In this document: positions 42,436 to 50,647 of the stretch, piece after piece | How positions within the stretch are numbered: position 1 is the first letter of the stretch | How the letters are laid out: each line of letters starts with the position of its first letter | Source of the DNA: JACQFK01 sp036383955 | GTDB taxonomy: Bacteria; Planctomycetota; MHYJ01; JACPRB01 | DNA length: 64,000 nucleotides | Assembly: GCA_036383955.1 (NCBI GenBank) | Contig: DASVNH010000008.1 | Coordinates: 1 to 64,000 of the forward strand | Reading direction: 5' to 3' | Notes under the pieces: model-generated | Seen by the model: the letters and a program-made list of their open reading frames with translations, nothing else | Told to the model about the DNA's origin: nothing | Databases searched by the model: none | Translations under genes and position numbers: made by a program

Positions 42436-43487
42436 GCGCGGACCTCCAGGACGTCGGCGGCCGCGAGCGCCTCCGCGGGCGTGAGAGTGCGGATCGCGCC
42501 GCCCTCGGCGTAGAGCTCGATGCGGCGCGCGACGTCCTCAGGCCGGATCATGTCCATGCAGCGGGGCAGCTGGCCCACGACGTCGACGCAGAGATTCTCC
42601 GGGCGGTCCGCCTCCGCGCCGTCGCCGAGGGCGACGACGCGCGACTTCCAGCAGCCGCCCGCGTCGCAGCAGGGCAAGGCGCCCTGGGTGTGGAGGAACT
42701 GATGCGAGGGATAGGCCTCCCAGCTCGAGGGCTCGCGGCCGCCCGCGACGACGACGCAGGGCCGGCTCTTCGGCGTCCCGCCCTTCACCTCCACCGCCGC
42801 CGCCAGGTGCATGAGCAGGCTGACCGGGGTGAGCGCGCCCTGGGCGTGATAGGTCAGCCGCACGAGCTGCCGCAGGTCCGTCCGGCCGCGGAGGTCGATC
42901 ACGCCGCGCAGGGCGGGATGGTGGTGGCCCGCCTCTCCCACCTGGACGAAGAGGATCCGGCCGCGGAAGCGGTCGACGACCTCCTGATAGCGCTCGTGCG
43001 CCCACCACTTCGCGGTGAAGTCGAACTTCCCGCCCGCGGCGACGAGCCAGTAGGGGACGTCGAGCTCCGTCCGCTCGCGCACCTGGGAGACCCAGGATTT
43101 CTCGACGTCCGACACGTGGAGGTCGCCCTTGAAGGCGGTCGGGCGGATCCGGGTGCCGAGAACGTAGTTGAGGTGCTGGATGAAGCCGTGGATGAAGTGC
43201 CAGGGCTCCTGGTTGCTGCGGTGGACGAGGGGGTATTTGCAGTCGACGACCTCCACCGCGGGATCGTCTTCGGAGAGGCGGGTGAGGTACGGATTGTTTT
43301 CCCAGAGCGCGGGGCAGGGCGTGCGGACGTCGGTGAGGAACTGGCCCGGGTGGGCTTTGTGGAGGTCGCGCACCGCCGCCGTGAGCATGACGATGTCGCC
43401 CGGAGAAAGGCTGTTTCGGAGGATGAGCTTTCTCGGCCCGCGGGCCACCGCCCGGGTGCCCCGCGGCGACCGGCGTCCCTGGCTCAT
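42432..43487 (-). CDS. GT9-like glycosyltransferase (ADP-heptose transferase family)
   Basis: A 351-residue protein with GT9 features: LILRNSLSPGDIVMLTAAVRDLHKAHP, HFIHGFIQHLNYVLG, VPYWLVAAGGKFDFTAKWW, GVIDLRGRTDLRQLVRLTYHAQGALTPVSLLMHLAAAV (donor-site region) and CVVVAGGREPSSW. The C-terminus has several Cys residues (LPCCDAGGCWKS). GT9 enzymes usually build lipopolysaccharide core, but homologues also modify proteins. It starts 13 nt after the poly-Ser gene, so the two are likely co-translated. Confidence 0.8.
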   Translation of the reverse strand: MSQGRRSPRGTRAVARGPRKLILRNSLSPGDIVMLTAAVRDLHKAHPGQFLTDVRTPCPALWENNPYLTRLSEDDPAVEVVDCKYPLVHRSNQEPWHFIHGFIQHLNYVLGTRIRPTAFKGDLHVSDVEKSWVSQVRERTELDVPYWLVAAGGKFDFTAKWWAHERYQEVVDRFRGRILFVQVGEAGHHHPALRGVIDLRGRTDLRQLVRLTYHAQGALTPVSLLMHLAAAVEVKGGTPKSRPCVVVAGGREPSSWEAYPSHQFLHTQGALPCCDAGGCWKSRVVALGDGAEADRPENLCVDVVGQLPRCMDMIRPEDVARRIELYAEGGAIRTLTPAEALAAADVLEVRA

Positions 43488-43500
43488 GCCGGCCGCCCCG

Positions 43501-44046
43501 CTAAATGAGGCCCTGGCTGCTCGACGACGACGAGCTCGACGACGAGGAGGAGGGGGAGACGAGGTCGCTGGAGGAAGACGAGCTCGACGACGAGCTGGAG
43601 CTGTCGCTGGACGACGAGCTGGAGCTTTCGCTCGACGAGGAGCTGGAGCTGCTGCTGGAAGACGACGAGCTCGACGAGGAGCTGCTCGAGGACGAGGAGC
43701 TCGACGACGAACTGGAACTGCTCGACGACGACGAGCTGGAGCTGCTGCTCGAGGACGAAGAGCTGGACGACGAACTGGAGCTGCTCGACGACGAGCTGCT
43801 GCTGGAAGACGACGAGCTGCTGGAGGAGCGGGACGACGAGGAGCTCGACGAGCGGCTGGACGAGGAGGACGACGAGGAACGGGAGGACTTCGAGCGGCTG
43901 GACTTGGAAGGCTTGGCTACACCCGGATCGATGGCGGCCCGGACGGCGCGGCGCTTGGGGCGCGGGGACGCCGCCGACTCCTCCCGCGGCACTTCGTCGA
44001 ACGACAGCGAGTCGAGCTCTTCCGAAATGACGGCGACCGGTTCCAT
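43501..44046 (-). CDS. Poly-serine protein, candidate substrate of the downstream transferases and kinase
   Basis: A 181-residue protein. Residues 1-56 are non-repetitive (MEPVAVISEELDSLSFDEV acidic leader, then basic PRPKRRAVRA); residues about 57-177 are almost pure Ser with a few Arg, Asp, Glu and Pro; it ends QGLI. Start ATG 44046 with GGAGGAG upstream. The Ser tract mixes TCG, TCC, TCT, AGC and AGT codons, which points to selection for serine in this frame rather than a DNA microsatellite. No signal peptide. The operon partners are GT9, GT2 and a Ser/Thr kinase. Confidence 0.78.
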   Translation of the reverse strand: MEPVAVISEELDSLSFDEVPREESAASPRPKRRAVRAAIDPGVAKPSKSSRSKSSRSSSSSSSSRSSSSSSSRSSSSSSSSSSSSSSSSSSSSSSSSSSSSSSSSSSSSSSSSSSSSSSSSSSSSSSSSSSSSSSSSSSESSSSSSSDSSSSSSSSSSSSDLVSPSSSSSSSSSSSSQGLI

Positions 44047-44186
44047 GGGCTCCTCCGTTCCCTCCCTGGCCCGTCCATCCCCCGGTCGCGGGGACGGGAC
44101 AAGGGCATGATTATCGGGACCCCCCTGAGGTCGTCGCAAGAAAAATGCACCCGCCGAGGTTCAAAAAGGAACGACCCCTTCCGCGC

Positions 44187-44192
44187 TATAAT
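44187..44192 (+). promoter_or_regulatory. -10 box of the FAD oxidoreductase gene, leaderless start
   Basis: A perfect TATAAT ends 7 nt before the GTG start at 44200. A transcript starting 6-8 nt downstream of this box would begin at or next to the start codon. No convincing -35 box or Shine-Dalgarno sequence was found. Confidence 0.6.
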
Positions 44193-44199
44193 CGCGGAC

Positions 44200-45399
44200 G
44201 TGACGACGTCCTTCTGGCTCGACGAGCCGTACGCGCCCCGGCCCGCCCTCGACGGGGTCGCGCGGGCGGACGTCGCCGTCCTCGGCGGCGGCGTCACCGG
44301 CGTCGCGGCGGCCTGGTACCTCCGCGAGCGCGGGGCGTCGGTGGCGGTCGTCGACCGCGGCCCGCTGGCCGTCGGGGCCACGGGGCGCAACGCGGGCTTC
44401 CTGCTCGCCGGGACCTCGCAGTCCTACGCCATGGCGGTCCGCTCCCACGGCCGCGACCGCGCCCGCCGGCTCTGGGAGATTTCGCGCGAGAACCACCGCC
44501 TGCTGCGCGGTCTGGTCGAAGGCGAGCGGATCGACTGCCACTACGCCCGGAACGGCAGCTACACCCTCGCTCTCAGCGGGAACGAGGCCGAGGCGCTCGC
44601 GAAGTCGGCGAAGATGCTCGGGGCCGACGGCCTCCGCGCCGACTATCTCGACGACACCGAGGTGGGACGCCTCTTCCCGGGGAGCGGCTTCACGGCCGGG
44701 CTCTTCCATCCGGAGGACGGGGAGATCCATCCCGCGCGCTTCGTGCGGGGCCTCGCGGCCGCGGCGGAGCGCCGGGGCGCCCGCTTCTACGAGAACAGCG
44801 CCGTGACGGGCGTCGAGCACGGCCCCTCCAGCGTGACGCTCGTCACTCCGAAGGGGCGGCTCGAGGCGTCGATGCTCCTCCTCGCCACGAACGCGTGGAC
44901 CCCGCTGCTGCACCCCTTCTTCGAGGCCGCGATCGTCGGCATGCGCGGGCAGATGCTCGCGACCGAGCCCTTTCCGCGGAGGATCCTGCCGGCCCCGGTC
45001 TACGCCGACTTCGGGTTCGAGTACTTCCGGCAGCTGCCCGACGGCCGCCTCCTCGTGGGCGGGGGACGTCGCGCCGCCCTCGACGCCGAGCTCACCTACG
45101 CCGAGAAGCCGAGCGAGCCGGTGCAGGCGGCCATCGAGACGTTCTTCTTCAATTGTTTCCCCGAGGCGCGGCCGCTCAAGATCACGCATCGCTGGGCCGG
45201 CATCATGGGCTTCAGCTGCGACGAGCTGCCGTCGATCGGCCCCGTGCCCGGCGCGGTCAACGTCTACGCCGCCGCCGGCTACCACGGCCACGGCCTCGGC
45301 TTCGCCGTCGCCGCCGCCCAGGCCGTCGCCGAAATGATGACGAAAGGCCGCTCCCCGCTGCCCGACGACTTCCGCCCCGCCCGCCACCTCCAGACGTAG
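44200..45399 (+). CDS. FAD-dependent amino-acid oxidase/DadA-like oxidoreductase
   Basis: A 399-residue DAO-family flavoprotein. FAD-binding VAVLGGGVTGVAAAWYLRERG (GGGVTG 29-34), GATGRNAGFLLAGTSQ, HPEDGEIHPARFVRGLAAAA, then RWAGIMGFSCDELPSIGPVPG and AAGYHGHGLGFAVAAAQAVAE close to the C-terminus. This layout is shared by DadA, glycine/sarcosine oxidases and GlpO-like enzymes that oxidise amines; the substrate is not determinable. It is divergent from the poly-Ser operon and ends before the hairpin at 45402. Confidence 0.88.
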   Translation: MTTSFWLDEPYAPRPALDGVARADVAVLGGGVTGVAAAWYLRERGASVAVVDRGPLAVGATGRNAGFLLAGTSQSYAMAVRSHGRDRARRLWEISRENHRLLRGLVEGERIDCHYARNGSYTLALSGNEAEALAKSAKMLGADGLRADYLDDTEVGRLFPGSGFTAGLFHPEDGEIHPARFVRGLAAAAERRGARFYENSAVTGVEHGPSSVTLVTPKGRLEASMLLLATNAWTPLLHPFFEAAIVGMRGQMLATEPFPRRILPAPVYADFGFEYFRQLPDGRLLVGGGRRAALDAELTYAEKPSEPVQAAIETFFFNCFPEARPLKITHRWAGIMGFSCDELPSIGPVPGAVNVYAAAGYHGHGLGFAVAAAQAVAEMMTKGRSPLPDDFRPARHLQT

Positions 45400-45401
45400 G
45401 C

Positions 45402-45475
45402 ACCATAAATCGTACTGTCCAATTTATGGCGTCCCCGACCACACCATAAACTGGACAGTGTGATTTATGGTTTTT
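45402..45475 (+). terminator. 28-bp inverted repeat followed by a T-run
   Basis: Arms 45402-45429 and 45444-45471 match at 25 of 28 positions around a 14-nt loop; each arm is itself a small palindrome (CCATAAAT...ATTTATGG). TTTTT at 45471-45475 completes an intrinsic terminator for the FAD oxidoreductase gene. AT-richer than its surroundings. Confidence 0.8.
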
Positions 45476-45514
45476 CTCCGGCGTCACATGAATAGCGTGC
45501 CGCTGGGGGTGTTC

Positions 45515-47542
45515 ATGCTCGCTGTTCTGCTCGCTCTCGCGACCCAGTCCCTGGAGCAAGTCGAGCGCGCCCGTTTCGCGGCCCTCGAGAAAGTCAGGGC
45601 CGAGCGTCCGGCGGACCTCGCCAAAATCGAGGCCTGGGACCAGGGCTATTTCGAGGCCCAGTGGGAATACGGCCAGGCGCTGACCGCGCTCGCCGACTTC
45701 CGCAAGGCCAAGCCCGAGTGGGAGCGCGTCATCCGCTACTGGACCGACTTCATCTGGGAGCGCGAAGACTACCTCGCGGCCCTCGAGGCGCGCCTCATCA
45801 TCGCCCGCGCCCACCTGGCCCTCCAGCAGTGGGCCCCCGCGTTCGCGAGTTTCAAGGCCGCCCGCGTCGCGGGCAAGGCCCCCGAGCTCGCCGACATCGC
45901 CACGCGCGCGCTCATCCTCGAGGCCCGCGCCCGCCTCGCCCACGGCCGCGACTTCGACATCTCCCTCAAGGCCGCCCGCGCCCACCTCGCCCAGTTCCCC
46001 TCGGAGGCCGAGCTTTACCTGCGCCTGCGCCTCGAGACCGGCCGCTTGCTGTGCGCGGCGCGCTTCGACGTCGAAAGCCGCCGCGTCTTCGAAGAGCTGC
46101 TCGCCAAGCACCCGCGCACGGACGTCGGCGACGCCGCCCTCGGCTTCCTCGCCGAGCTCTTCGGGCAGCGCGTCGAGGAGCACGCCGAGCGGCTGCTTCA
46201 GACCCACGACGTCCTCCGCGCCGCCGTCCAGTTCCGGCGCCTGCCCCGCTCGCCCCACGTCTGGTACCGGATCGGACAGTGCTACCGGCAGGCGCGGCGC
46301 TTCCATGAGGCGATCGACGCCCTCCGCCAGGCGCTGGCCGTCGACTCCCCCGACCGCCTCGACGCCGCGCGCGAGCTGGAGAAGATCCTGGACCATCTCG
46401 ACGCGCCCGCGCTCGGCGAGCACCAGGCCTGGATGATCAAGACCTTCGGAGAGCGGGCCGACGGCGGCGTGACGCGGCGCCGCGCCGACGCCCTCTTCCG
46501 CCAGCAGAAGTTCAAGGAGGCGGCGGAGCTGCTGGGGCAGATCGAGGGGGACGTCGAGGCCCTCCACACGCGCGCCTACTGCCACTACCGCCTGAAGGAG
46601 TACGAGAAGTCGCTGGAGCTCTTCCGCGCCTACCTCGCGTCGGACCAGCGGGAGCGGAAGGAGACGGACATCGCCATCGACTACGCCGCGTGGTGCCTGG
46701 CGAAGCTCGACCGCGGCGCCGAGCTTCTCGAGCACGTGGAACGGCACGCGCCGTCGGATCCGGTCCGCGCGCAGTGGCGGCTCGCGCATCGCGTCGACGC
46801 CCTGGCGCGGCTCGGCCGCTTCGACGAGGCGCGCGCGTCGCTGGCCGGGATCCAGGACCTCGACCCGATGGTCCGCGCCCTCGAGCGCCTCGCCGCCGGC
46901 TACGAGGCCGTCGTGCGCGAGAAGAACGACCCCAAGCTCTGGTCCGCCTACGCGCGGACCGTGCTCGCGCTCTCGGAGAAGTCGTTCAAGCCGCTCCGCG
47001 GCGACAAGCTGCTCGCCGCGGCCGACGCCATCTACCTCGAGGCGACGCCCGACGCCTACGGCGTCGCCTTCGAGCTCTACTCGCAATACCTCGCCGCCGC
47101 GAAGCTCCCCGCGGAGGACGAGCGGCCCGTCGACTACCGCCGCGCCGTCGCCGCCGCCGGCTCCGGCAAGACGGACCGCGCGCTGCGGATCCTCGACGCC
47201 CTCACGATCGCGGAGCCGTTCAACGGCACGTACGCGGAGCTGAGGGCCGACGTCCATTGCCTGCGGGCGGAGGCGTTGCCGCGGAGCCCCGAGCGCCGCA
47301 AGCTGCTGGAGAGCGCGGTGAAGATCTACGGCGAGCTGTCGACGGGGATCGGCAAGAAGGACGAGCCCTACTACCGCCTGGTCTGGAAGTACGCCGCGAG
47401 GCAGGCGGAGGTCGATCCGGACGCCGCCAAGCGTTTCTTCCGGATCATGGAAGGCCGCGGCTACGGCGCCTGGGACGAGGACCGCTGGGGCTATCGGGCG
47501 AAGATGGCGGACGTGAAGAAGGCCTTGGGCCTGAGGCCCTAG
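45515..47542 (+). CDS. Exported TPR-repeat protein
   Basis: A 675-residue protein with a short leader MLAVLLALATQSLEQ and a body of helical TPR-like repeats (for example ALEARLIIARAHLALQQWAPAFASF, VWYRIGQCYRQARRFHEAIDALRQAL, ALHTRAYCHYRLKEYEKSLELF). ATG 45515 after GGGGG is preferred; starts at 45488 and 45467 would lie at or inside the terminator. Likely a scaffold on the outer side of the membrane. Its last residues (LGLRP) and TAG are part of the GGCCTAGG-type repeat. Confidence 0.8.
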   Translation: MLAVLLALATQSLEQVERARFAALEKVRAERPADLAKIEAWDQGYFEAQWEYGQALTALADFRKAKPEWERVIRYWTDFIWEREDYLAALEARLIIARAHLALQQWAPAFASFKAARVAGKAPELADIATRALILEARARLAHGRDFDISLKAARAHLAQFPSEAELYLRLRLETGRLLCAARFDVESRRVFEELLAKHPRTDVGDAALGFLAELFGQRVEEHAERLLQTHDVLRAAVQFRRLPRSPHVWYRIGQCYRQARRFHEAIDALRQALAVDSPDRLDAARELEKILDHLDAPALGEHQAWMIKTFGERADGGVTRRRADALFRQQKFKEAAELLGQIEGDVEALHTRAYCHYRLKEYEKSLELFRAYLASDQRERKETDIAIDYAAWCLAKLDRGAELLEHVERHAPSDPVRAQWRLAHRVDALARLGRFDEARASLAGIQDLDPMVRALERLAAGYEAVVREKNDPKLWSAYARTVLALSEKSFKPLRGDKLLAAADAIYLEATPDAYGVAFELYSQYLAAAKLPAEDERPVDYRRAVAAAGSGKTDRALRILDALTIAEPFNGTYAELRADVHCLRAEALPRSPERRKLLESAVKIYGELSTGIGKKDEPYYRLVWKYAARQAEVDPDAAKRFFRIMEGRGYGAWDEDRWGYRAKMADVKKALGLRP

Positions 47543-47594
47543 GCCTGAGGACGTCCCCCCTAAGGCCTTTGGCCTAGGGCCTAGGGCCTCGTTA
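47525..47594. repeat. GGCCTAGG-word repeat between convergent genes
   Basis: Words GGCCTGAGGCCCTAGGCC on the left and AAGGCCTTTGGCC plus GGCCTAGGGCC on the right flank a C6 run near 47553-47559; the G-run is missing. It contains the TAG of the TPR gene (47540-47542) and abuts the TAA of the beta-propeller gene (47594-47592). A shorter member of the gene-end word-repeat class. Confidence 0.65.
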
Positions 47595-48818
47595 GGGTTT
47601 CACGCGCAGGTCGTAGACGAAGAGGCTGCCCTGCTCGCGGAGGTAGAGCTTGCCGCCGGAGACGGCCGGGTGGGCCCAGCACTTGCCGCCGTTCGTCTCG
47701 GGCGGCGTGAAGCGGCCCTTCTCCTTGTAGCCGGCGGGGCTGGCCTCGAACATCGCCACGCCGCCCTGCTCGCTGCGGCCGATGATGTGGCCGTCGGCGT
47801 AGATGACCGCGCCCTTCCCCACGCTGCGCTCGTTCCAGACGACCTCGCCCGTGGCGAGCTTCACGCAGCGGGCCGTGCCCTGGTCCGCGAGGCCGTAGAC
47901 GTGGCCGTCGACCAGCAGCATCCCGCCGTGATGGATCTGGAACTCCTTCACCGCGTAGGCCTCCTGCATCCTCATCTGGTTGCCGGCCAGCGCGATCCGG
48001 AAGCCCTTCGCCCCGACGCCGTAGCCCGCCGCGACGAAGACGATGCCGTCCGCGAACACGGGGGTCGGCACGACGGCCCGGTCGCCCGGGAAGTCGCCCT
48101 CCCAGAGGATCGCCCCGCTCTGCGCGTGCAGGCCCGCCACGCTCGCGGCGGTCATGACGAGGTACTGCTTGAGCTTGCCCATCTCGGCGATCGAGAGGGA
48201 GCTGTAGTCCGTGGAGCCCTTGAGCTTCTTGCTCTTCCAGACCGTGGCGCCGTTGGCCTTGTTGAGCGCGACGACCGTGCCGCCCGGCGACATCAGCACG
48301 AGGGGGCCGTCGATGAGCGGCGACTCGACGAAGTGAAAGCCCGGGCGGCTCGCGCCGAAGTCCCGCTCCATGTGCTTCTGCCAGAGCAGGCGGCCCGTGG
48401 CGGCCTGGACGCAGACGATCTCGCCCGTGGGCGCGACCGCGACGACGACGTTGCCGTCCGTGGCCGGCGTGGAGCGCGGGCCGGGCCCGCCCTGGGCGTC
48501 GGTGACGGCCCCGCCGATGGGCAGCTTCCAGAGGATCTTGCCGTCGGCGTCGTTGAGCGCCAGCAGGTTCGCCTTCCCGCCGTCCTCGCCGAGCGTGTAG
48601 ACCTTGCCCTTCGACACGCAGACGCTCGAGAAGCCGATGCCGATCCCCGTCGCCTTCCACGCGAGCGGCGGCCCCGAGGACGGCCATTCCTTGAGCAGGC
48701 CGGTGTCGCCGGCGTGGGCGTTGCGCGTGGGCCCGCGGAACTGGGTCCACTCGATGGACTTGGTCTCCGTCTTGCTCTGCTGGAGCAACAACAGGAGACA
48801 AAGCGGCAGAAGCTTCAT
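47592..48818 (-). CDS. PQQ-type beta-propeller protein, exported
   Basis: A 408-residue protein with leader MKLLPLCLLLLLQQSKTE and pyrroloquinoline-quinone-like propeller repeats: WTQFRGPTRNAHAGDTGL, LLALNDADGKILWKLPIGGAV, VCVQAATGRLLWQKHM, VVALNKANGATVWKSKKL, GLHAQSGAILWEGDFPGD and CVKLATGEVVWNERSVGKG. In planctomycetes these are usually structural propellers without PQQ. Paralogous to 48933-50213. Role unknown. Confidence 0.85.
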   Translation of the reverse strand: MKLLPLCLLLLLQQSKTETKSIEWTQFRGPTRNAHAGDTGLLKEWPSSGPPLAWKATGIGIGFSSVCVSKGKVYTLGEDGGKANLLALNDADGKILWKLPIGGAVTDAQGGPGPRSTPATDGNVVVAVAPTGEIVCVQAATGRLLWQKHMERDFGASRPGFHFVESPLIDGPLVLMSPGGTVVALNKANGATVWKSKKLKGSTDYSSLSIAEMGKLKQYLVMTAASVAGLHAQSGAILWEGDFPGDRAVVPTPVFADGIVFVAAGYGVGAKGFRIALAGNQMRMQEAYAVKEFQIHHGGMLLVDGHVYGLADQGTARCVKLATGEVVWNERSVGKGAVIYADGHIIGRSEQGGVAMFEASPAGYKEKGRFTPPETNGGKCWAHPAVSGGKLYLREQGSLFVYDLRVKP

Positions 48819-48870
48819 GAGATCCCGTCCTCCAGATTACTGATACACCCGCCGGTCCCCTGTGGTGAGC

Positions 48871-48922
48871 CGCTTCGATTCCCCGGATCGCGCCGCTCGC
48901 GGGCGATCCGGGGAATCAAGCG
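48871..48922. terminator. 20-bp inverted repeat between the two beta-propeller genes
   Basis: CGCTT-C-GATTCCCCGGATCGC (48871-48891) pairs with GCGATCCGGGGAATCAAGCG (48903-48922) with a single bulge, loop 11 nt. It lies 10 nt from the TAG stop of the 48933-50213 gene and probably ends its transcript. The sequence is unlike any other hairpin in the window. Confidence 0.75.
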
Positions 48923-48932
48923 TGTCGAACCG

Positions 48933-50213
48933 CTATTCGGCGCGCAGGGCGTAAAGCGCCTTGTCCCCCGCCACGTACAGCGCCCCGTTCGCCGCCACGC
49001 AGGTCCCGTGCGACAGCCCGGGCAACGTGTTCTTCGACAGCCGCTTCTTCTCCCGACCGGCCTGGAAGATCACCACCTCCCCGTCCGCGTTCCGCACGTA
49101 GACCTTCCCGTCCGCCACCAGCGGCGAGCCCCAGACCAGCGAGAGCAGGTCGTGGCTCCAGAGGGATTTGCCCGTTTCGACGTCCCGGCAGCTCAGCACC
49201 CCCTGCAGCTCCGTCGCGTAAAGCAGGCCGCCGTCGACGGCCACCGTCGAGATGGCGCAGCCGAAGGCCTCGCCTTCCGCCCGCCAGAGCTCCTTGCCGC
49301 TCTGGAGGTCGACGGCCAGCAAGCACCCGGGCTTCGTCCCCGCCTCCGGATCCTGCCCCGTCGCGACGATCACGCGCGTCCCCGCGATGGCGGGCGTCGA
49401 GACGAAGTTGTTGCCCTGCGTCTTCGGGGCTTCGAACGTCCAGAGCTTCTTCCCCGTCGCCGCCTCGAAGGCGTAAAGCCGGGCGTCGCCGCCGGCGAAG
49501 ACGACGCGGCCGCCCGCGACCGCAGGCGACGACCATTGCCCGTTGAGGATGTCGGCCCCCGGCGAAGCGTCCTTCCAGACGACCTTGCCGCTGGCGGCGT
49601 CGACGGCGATGAAGCTCGGCGCCTCGGGGGCCTTCACTTTCTTGGTCTCGAGGTGGGTGCCGTTGCCGGTGTGGACGAAGACGCGTCCTTCGTGGACGAG
49701 GGGCGAGGAGGCGGCGGCCTGGTGGAGGAAGACGCCCAGGTCCTTCTTCAGGTCGAGGATCCAGGCGACCTTGCCGTCCGCGGCCTCGCGGCAGACGAGC
49801 TCCGCGCGGTTGCTCACGTAGTAGACGCGGCCGCCCGCGACGCAGGGCGTGGAGCAGATTCCGATCCCGTTGAAGTCTTCGACGTCGCCGCCCGGGAGCT
49901 TGTCGTGGACGGCCTGCCAGAGGAAGGCGCCGTCCTTTTCGGAAAAGCACATCAGGACGCCCTTGTCGCCGGCGGCGGCGATGTCGCGGGGCTGGCCGTT
50001 GTTCGTGCCGATGTAGACGCGGCCGCCGGCGACGACGGGGTTGCCGTAGGTGTGGTCTCCGAGCCTGGCCGTCCAGCGCAGGACCTTCCCGCCGTCCTTG
50101 GGCCACGCCGCGGGCAGGTTTTTCTCGGCCGACACCATGTTGCGGTCGGGCCGTCCGCCCCACATGGGCCAGTCGTCGGGGAGCGACAGCAGCGCCAGAA
50201 GGACGATCATCAT
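48933..50213 (-). CDS. PQQ-type beta-propeller protein, exported
   Basis: A 426-residue propeller protein starting MMIVLLALLSLPDDWPMWGG. Repeats include VLMCFSEKDGAFLWQAVH, LVCREAADGKVAWILDL, AVDAASGKVVWKDASPG, LYAFEAATGKKLWTFEAP, LAVDLQSGKELWRAEG and LSCRDVETGKSLWSHDL. It is divergent from the zinc region with only 37 nt between starts; a GATAAT/TAAGAT box lies 2-5 nt before its ATG. Probably not an enzyme, since the quinoprotein active-site motifs were not seen. Confidence 0.85.
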   Translation of the reverse strand: MMIVLLALLSLPDDWPMWGGRPDRNMVSAEKNLPAAWPKDGGKVLRWTARLGDHTYGNPVVAGGRVYIGTNNGQPRDIAAAGDKGVLMCFSEKDGAFLWQAVHDKLPGGDVEDFNGIGICSTPCVAGGRVYYVSNRAELVCREAADGKVAWILDLKKDLGVFLHQAAASSPLVHEGRVFVHTGNGTHLETKKVKAPEAPSFIAVDAASGKVVWKDASPGADILNGQWSSPAVAGGRVVFAGGDARLYAFEAATGKKLWTFEAPKTQGNNFVSTPAIAGTRVIVATGQDPEAGTKPGCLLAVDLQSGKELWRAEGEAFGCAISTVAVDGGLLYATELQGVLSCRDVETGKSLWSHDLLSLVWGSPLVADGKVYVRNADGEVVIFQAGREKKRLSKNTLPGLSHGTCVAANGALYVAGDKALYALRAE

Positions 50214-50250
50214 GGATTATCTTACGCTGAAGGCGTATAAGACTTTGGCT
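50214..50250. promoter_or_regulatory. Divergent promoter region of the zinc-uptake locus
   Basis: TATAAG (50235-50240) lies 10 nt before ATG 50251, and TAAGAT on the minus strand serves ATG 50213. CTTACGC and GCGTATAAG form an imperfect dyad across the 37-nt gap, which could be a metal-regulator site; it does not match a Zur consensus I can state with confidence. Confidence 0.4.
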
Positions 50251-50601
50251 ATGCGTCGCTGGCCCCACCTTCTGGTCGCGCTGCTCTACCTGCTCCCGCA
50301 GGCGGGGCTCGCGTTCCATCACGAGGAGGAGGCGCCGGTCGCGTGCGCCTCCTGCCCCGCGGGGCCGTCGATCGAATGCGCGGGCGACCATTGCGACGAC
50401 TCGGGCCACCACCACCACGATTCCACGCACCACCATCCCGGCACCTGCCGGACCTGCTCGGCGGCGGACTTCATCGCCGTCGAGTCGGAGTCGACCGAGC
50501 TGAGCGTCACGTCCGCCGCGTTCGCGGCGGTGGACGTCGTCCCCTCCTCGCGCGCCGCCCTCCAGCCCGGGCGGCCGATCCGGGCCCCGCCCGCGGCGTA
50601 G
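50251..50601 (+). CDS. His/Cys-rich exported protein, probably metal-binding
   Basis: A 116-residue protein with signal MRRWPHLLVALLYLLPQAGL. The middle is rich in potential zinc ligands: HHEEE, CASC, CAGDHCDDSGHHHHDSTHHH and CRTC. The C-terminus is unstructured. First gene of a run ending with ZnuA/ZnuB-like proteins, so it may capture zinc outside the membrane. A short conserved core cannot be judged without homologues. Confidence 0.65.
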   Translation: MRRWPHLLVALLYLLPQAGLAFHHEEEAPVACASCPAGPSIECAGDHCDDSGHHHHDSTHHHPGTCRTCSAADFIAVESESTELSVTSAAFAAVDVVPSSRAALQPGRPIRAPPAA

Positions 50602-50647
50602 CGCCGCGGGGCCGGTCCGTTTCGATTTCCATTTTCACGAGGAGACT

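Noticed and set aside
43505..44110. Plus-strand open frame rich in Asp, Glu and Leu opposite the poly-Ser gene
   Set aside because: The minus strand has a Shine-Dalgarno, a non-repetitive N-terminus and mixed Ser codons; the acidic reading is a by-product of Ser codons.
48933..50213. PQQ-dependent alcohol dehydrogenase
   Set aside because: Propeller repeats are present but no recognisable quinoprotein active-site or cytochrome motifs, and the protein is short.
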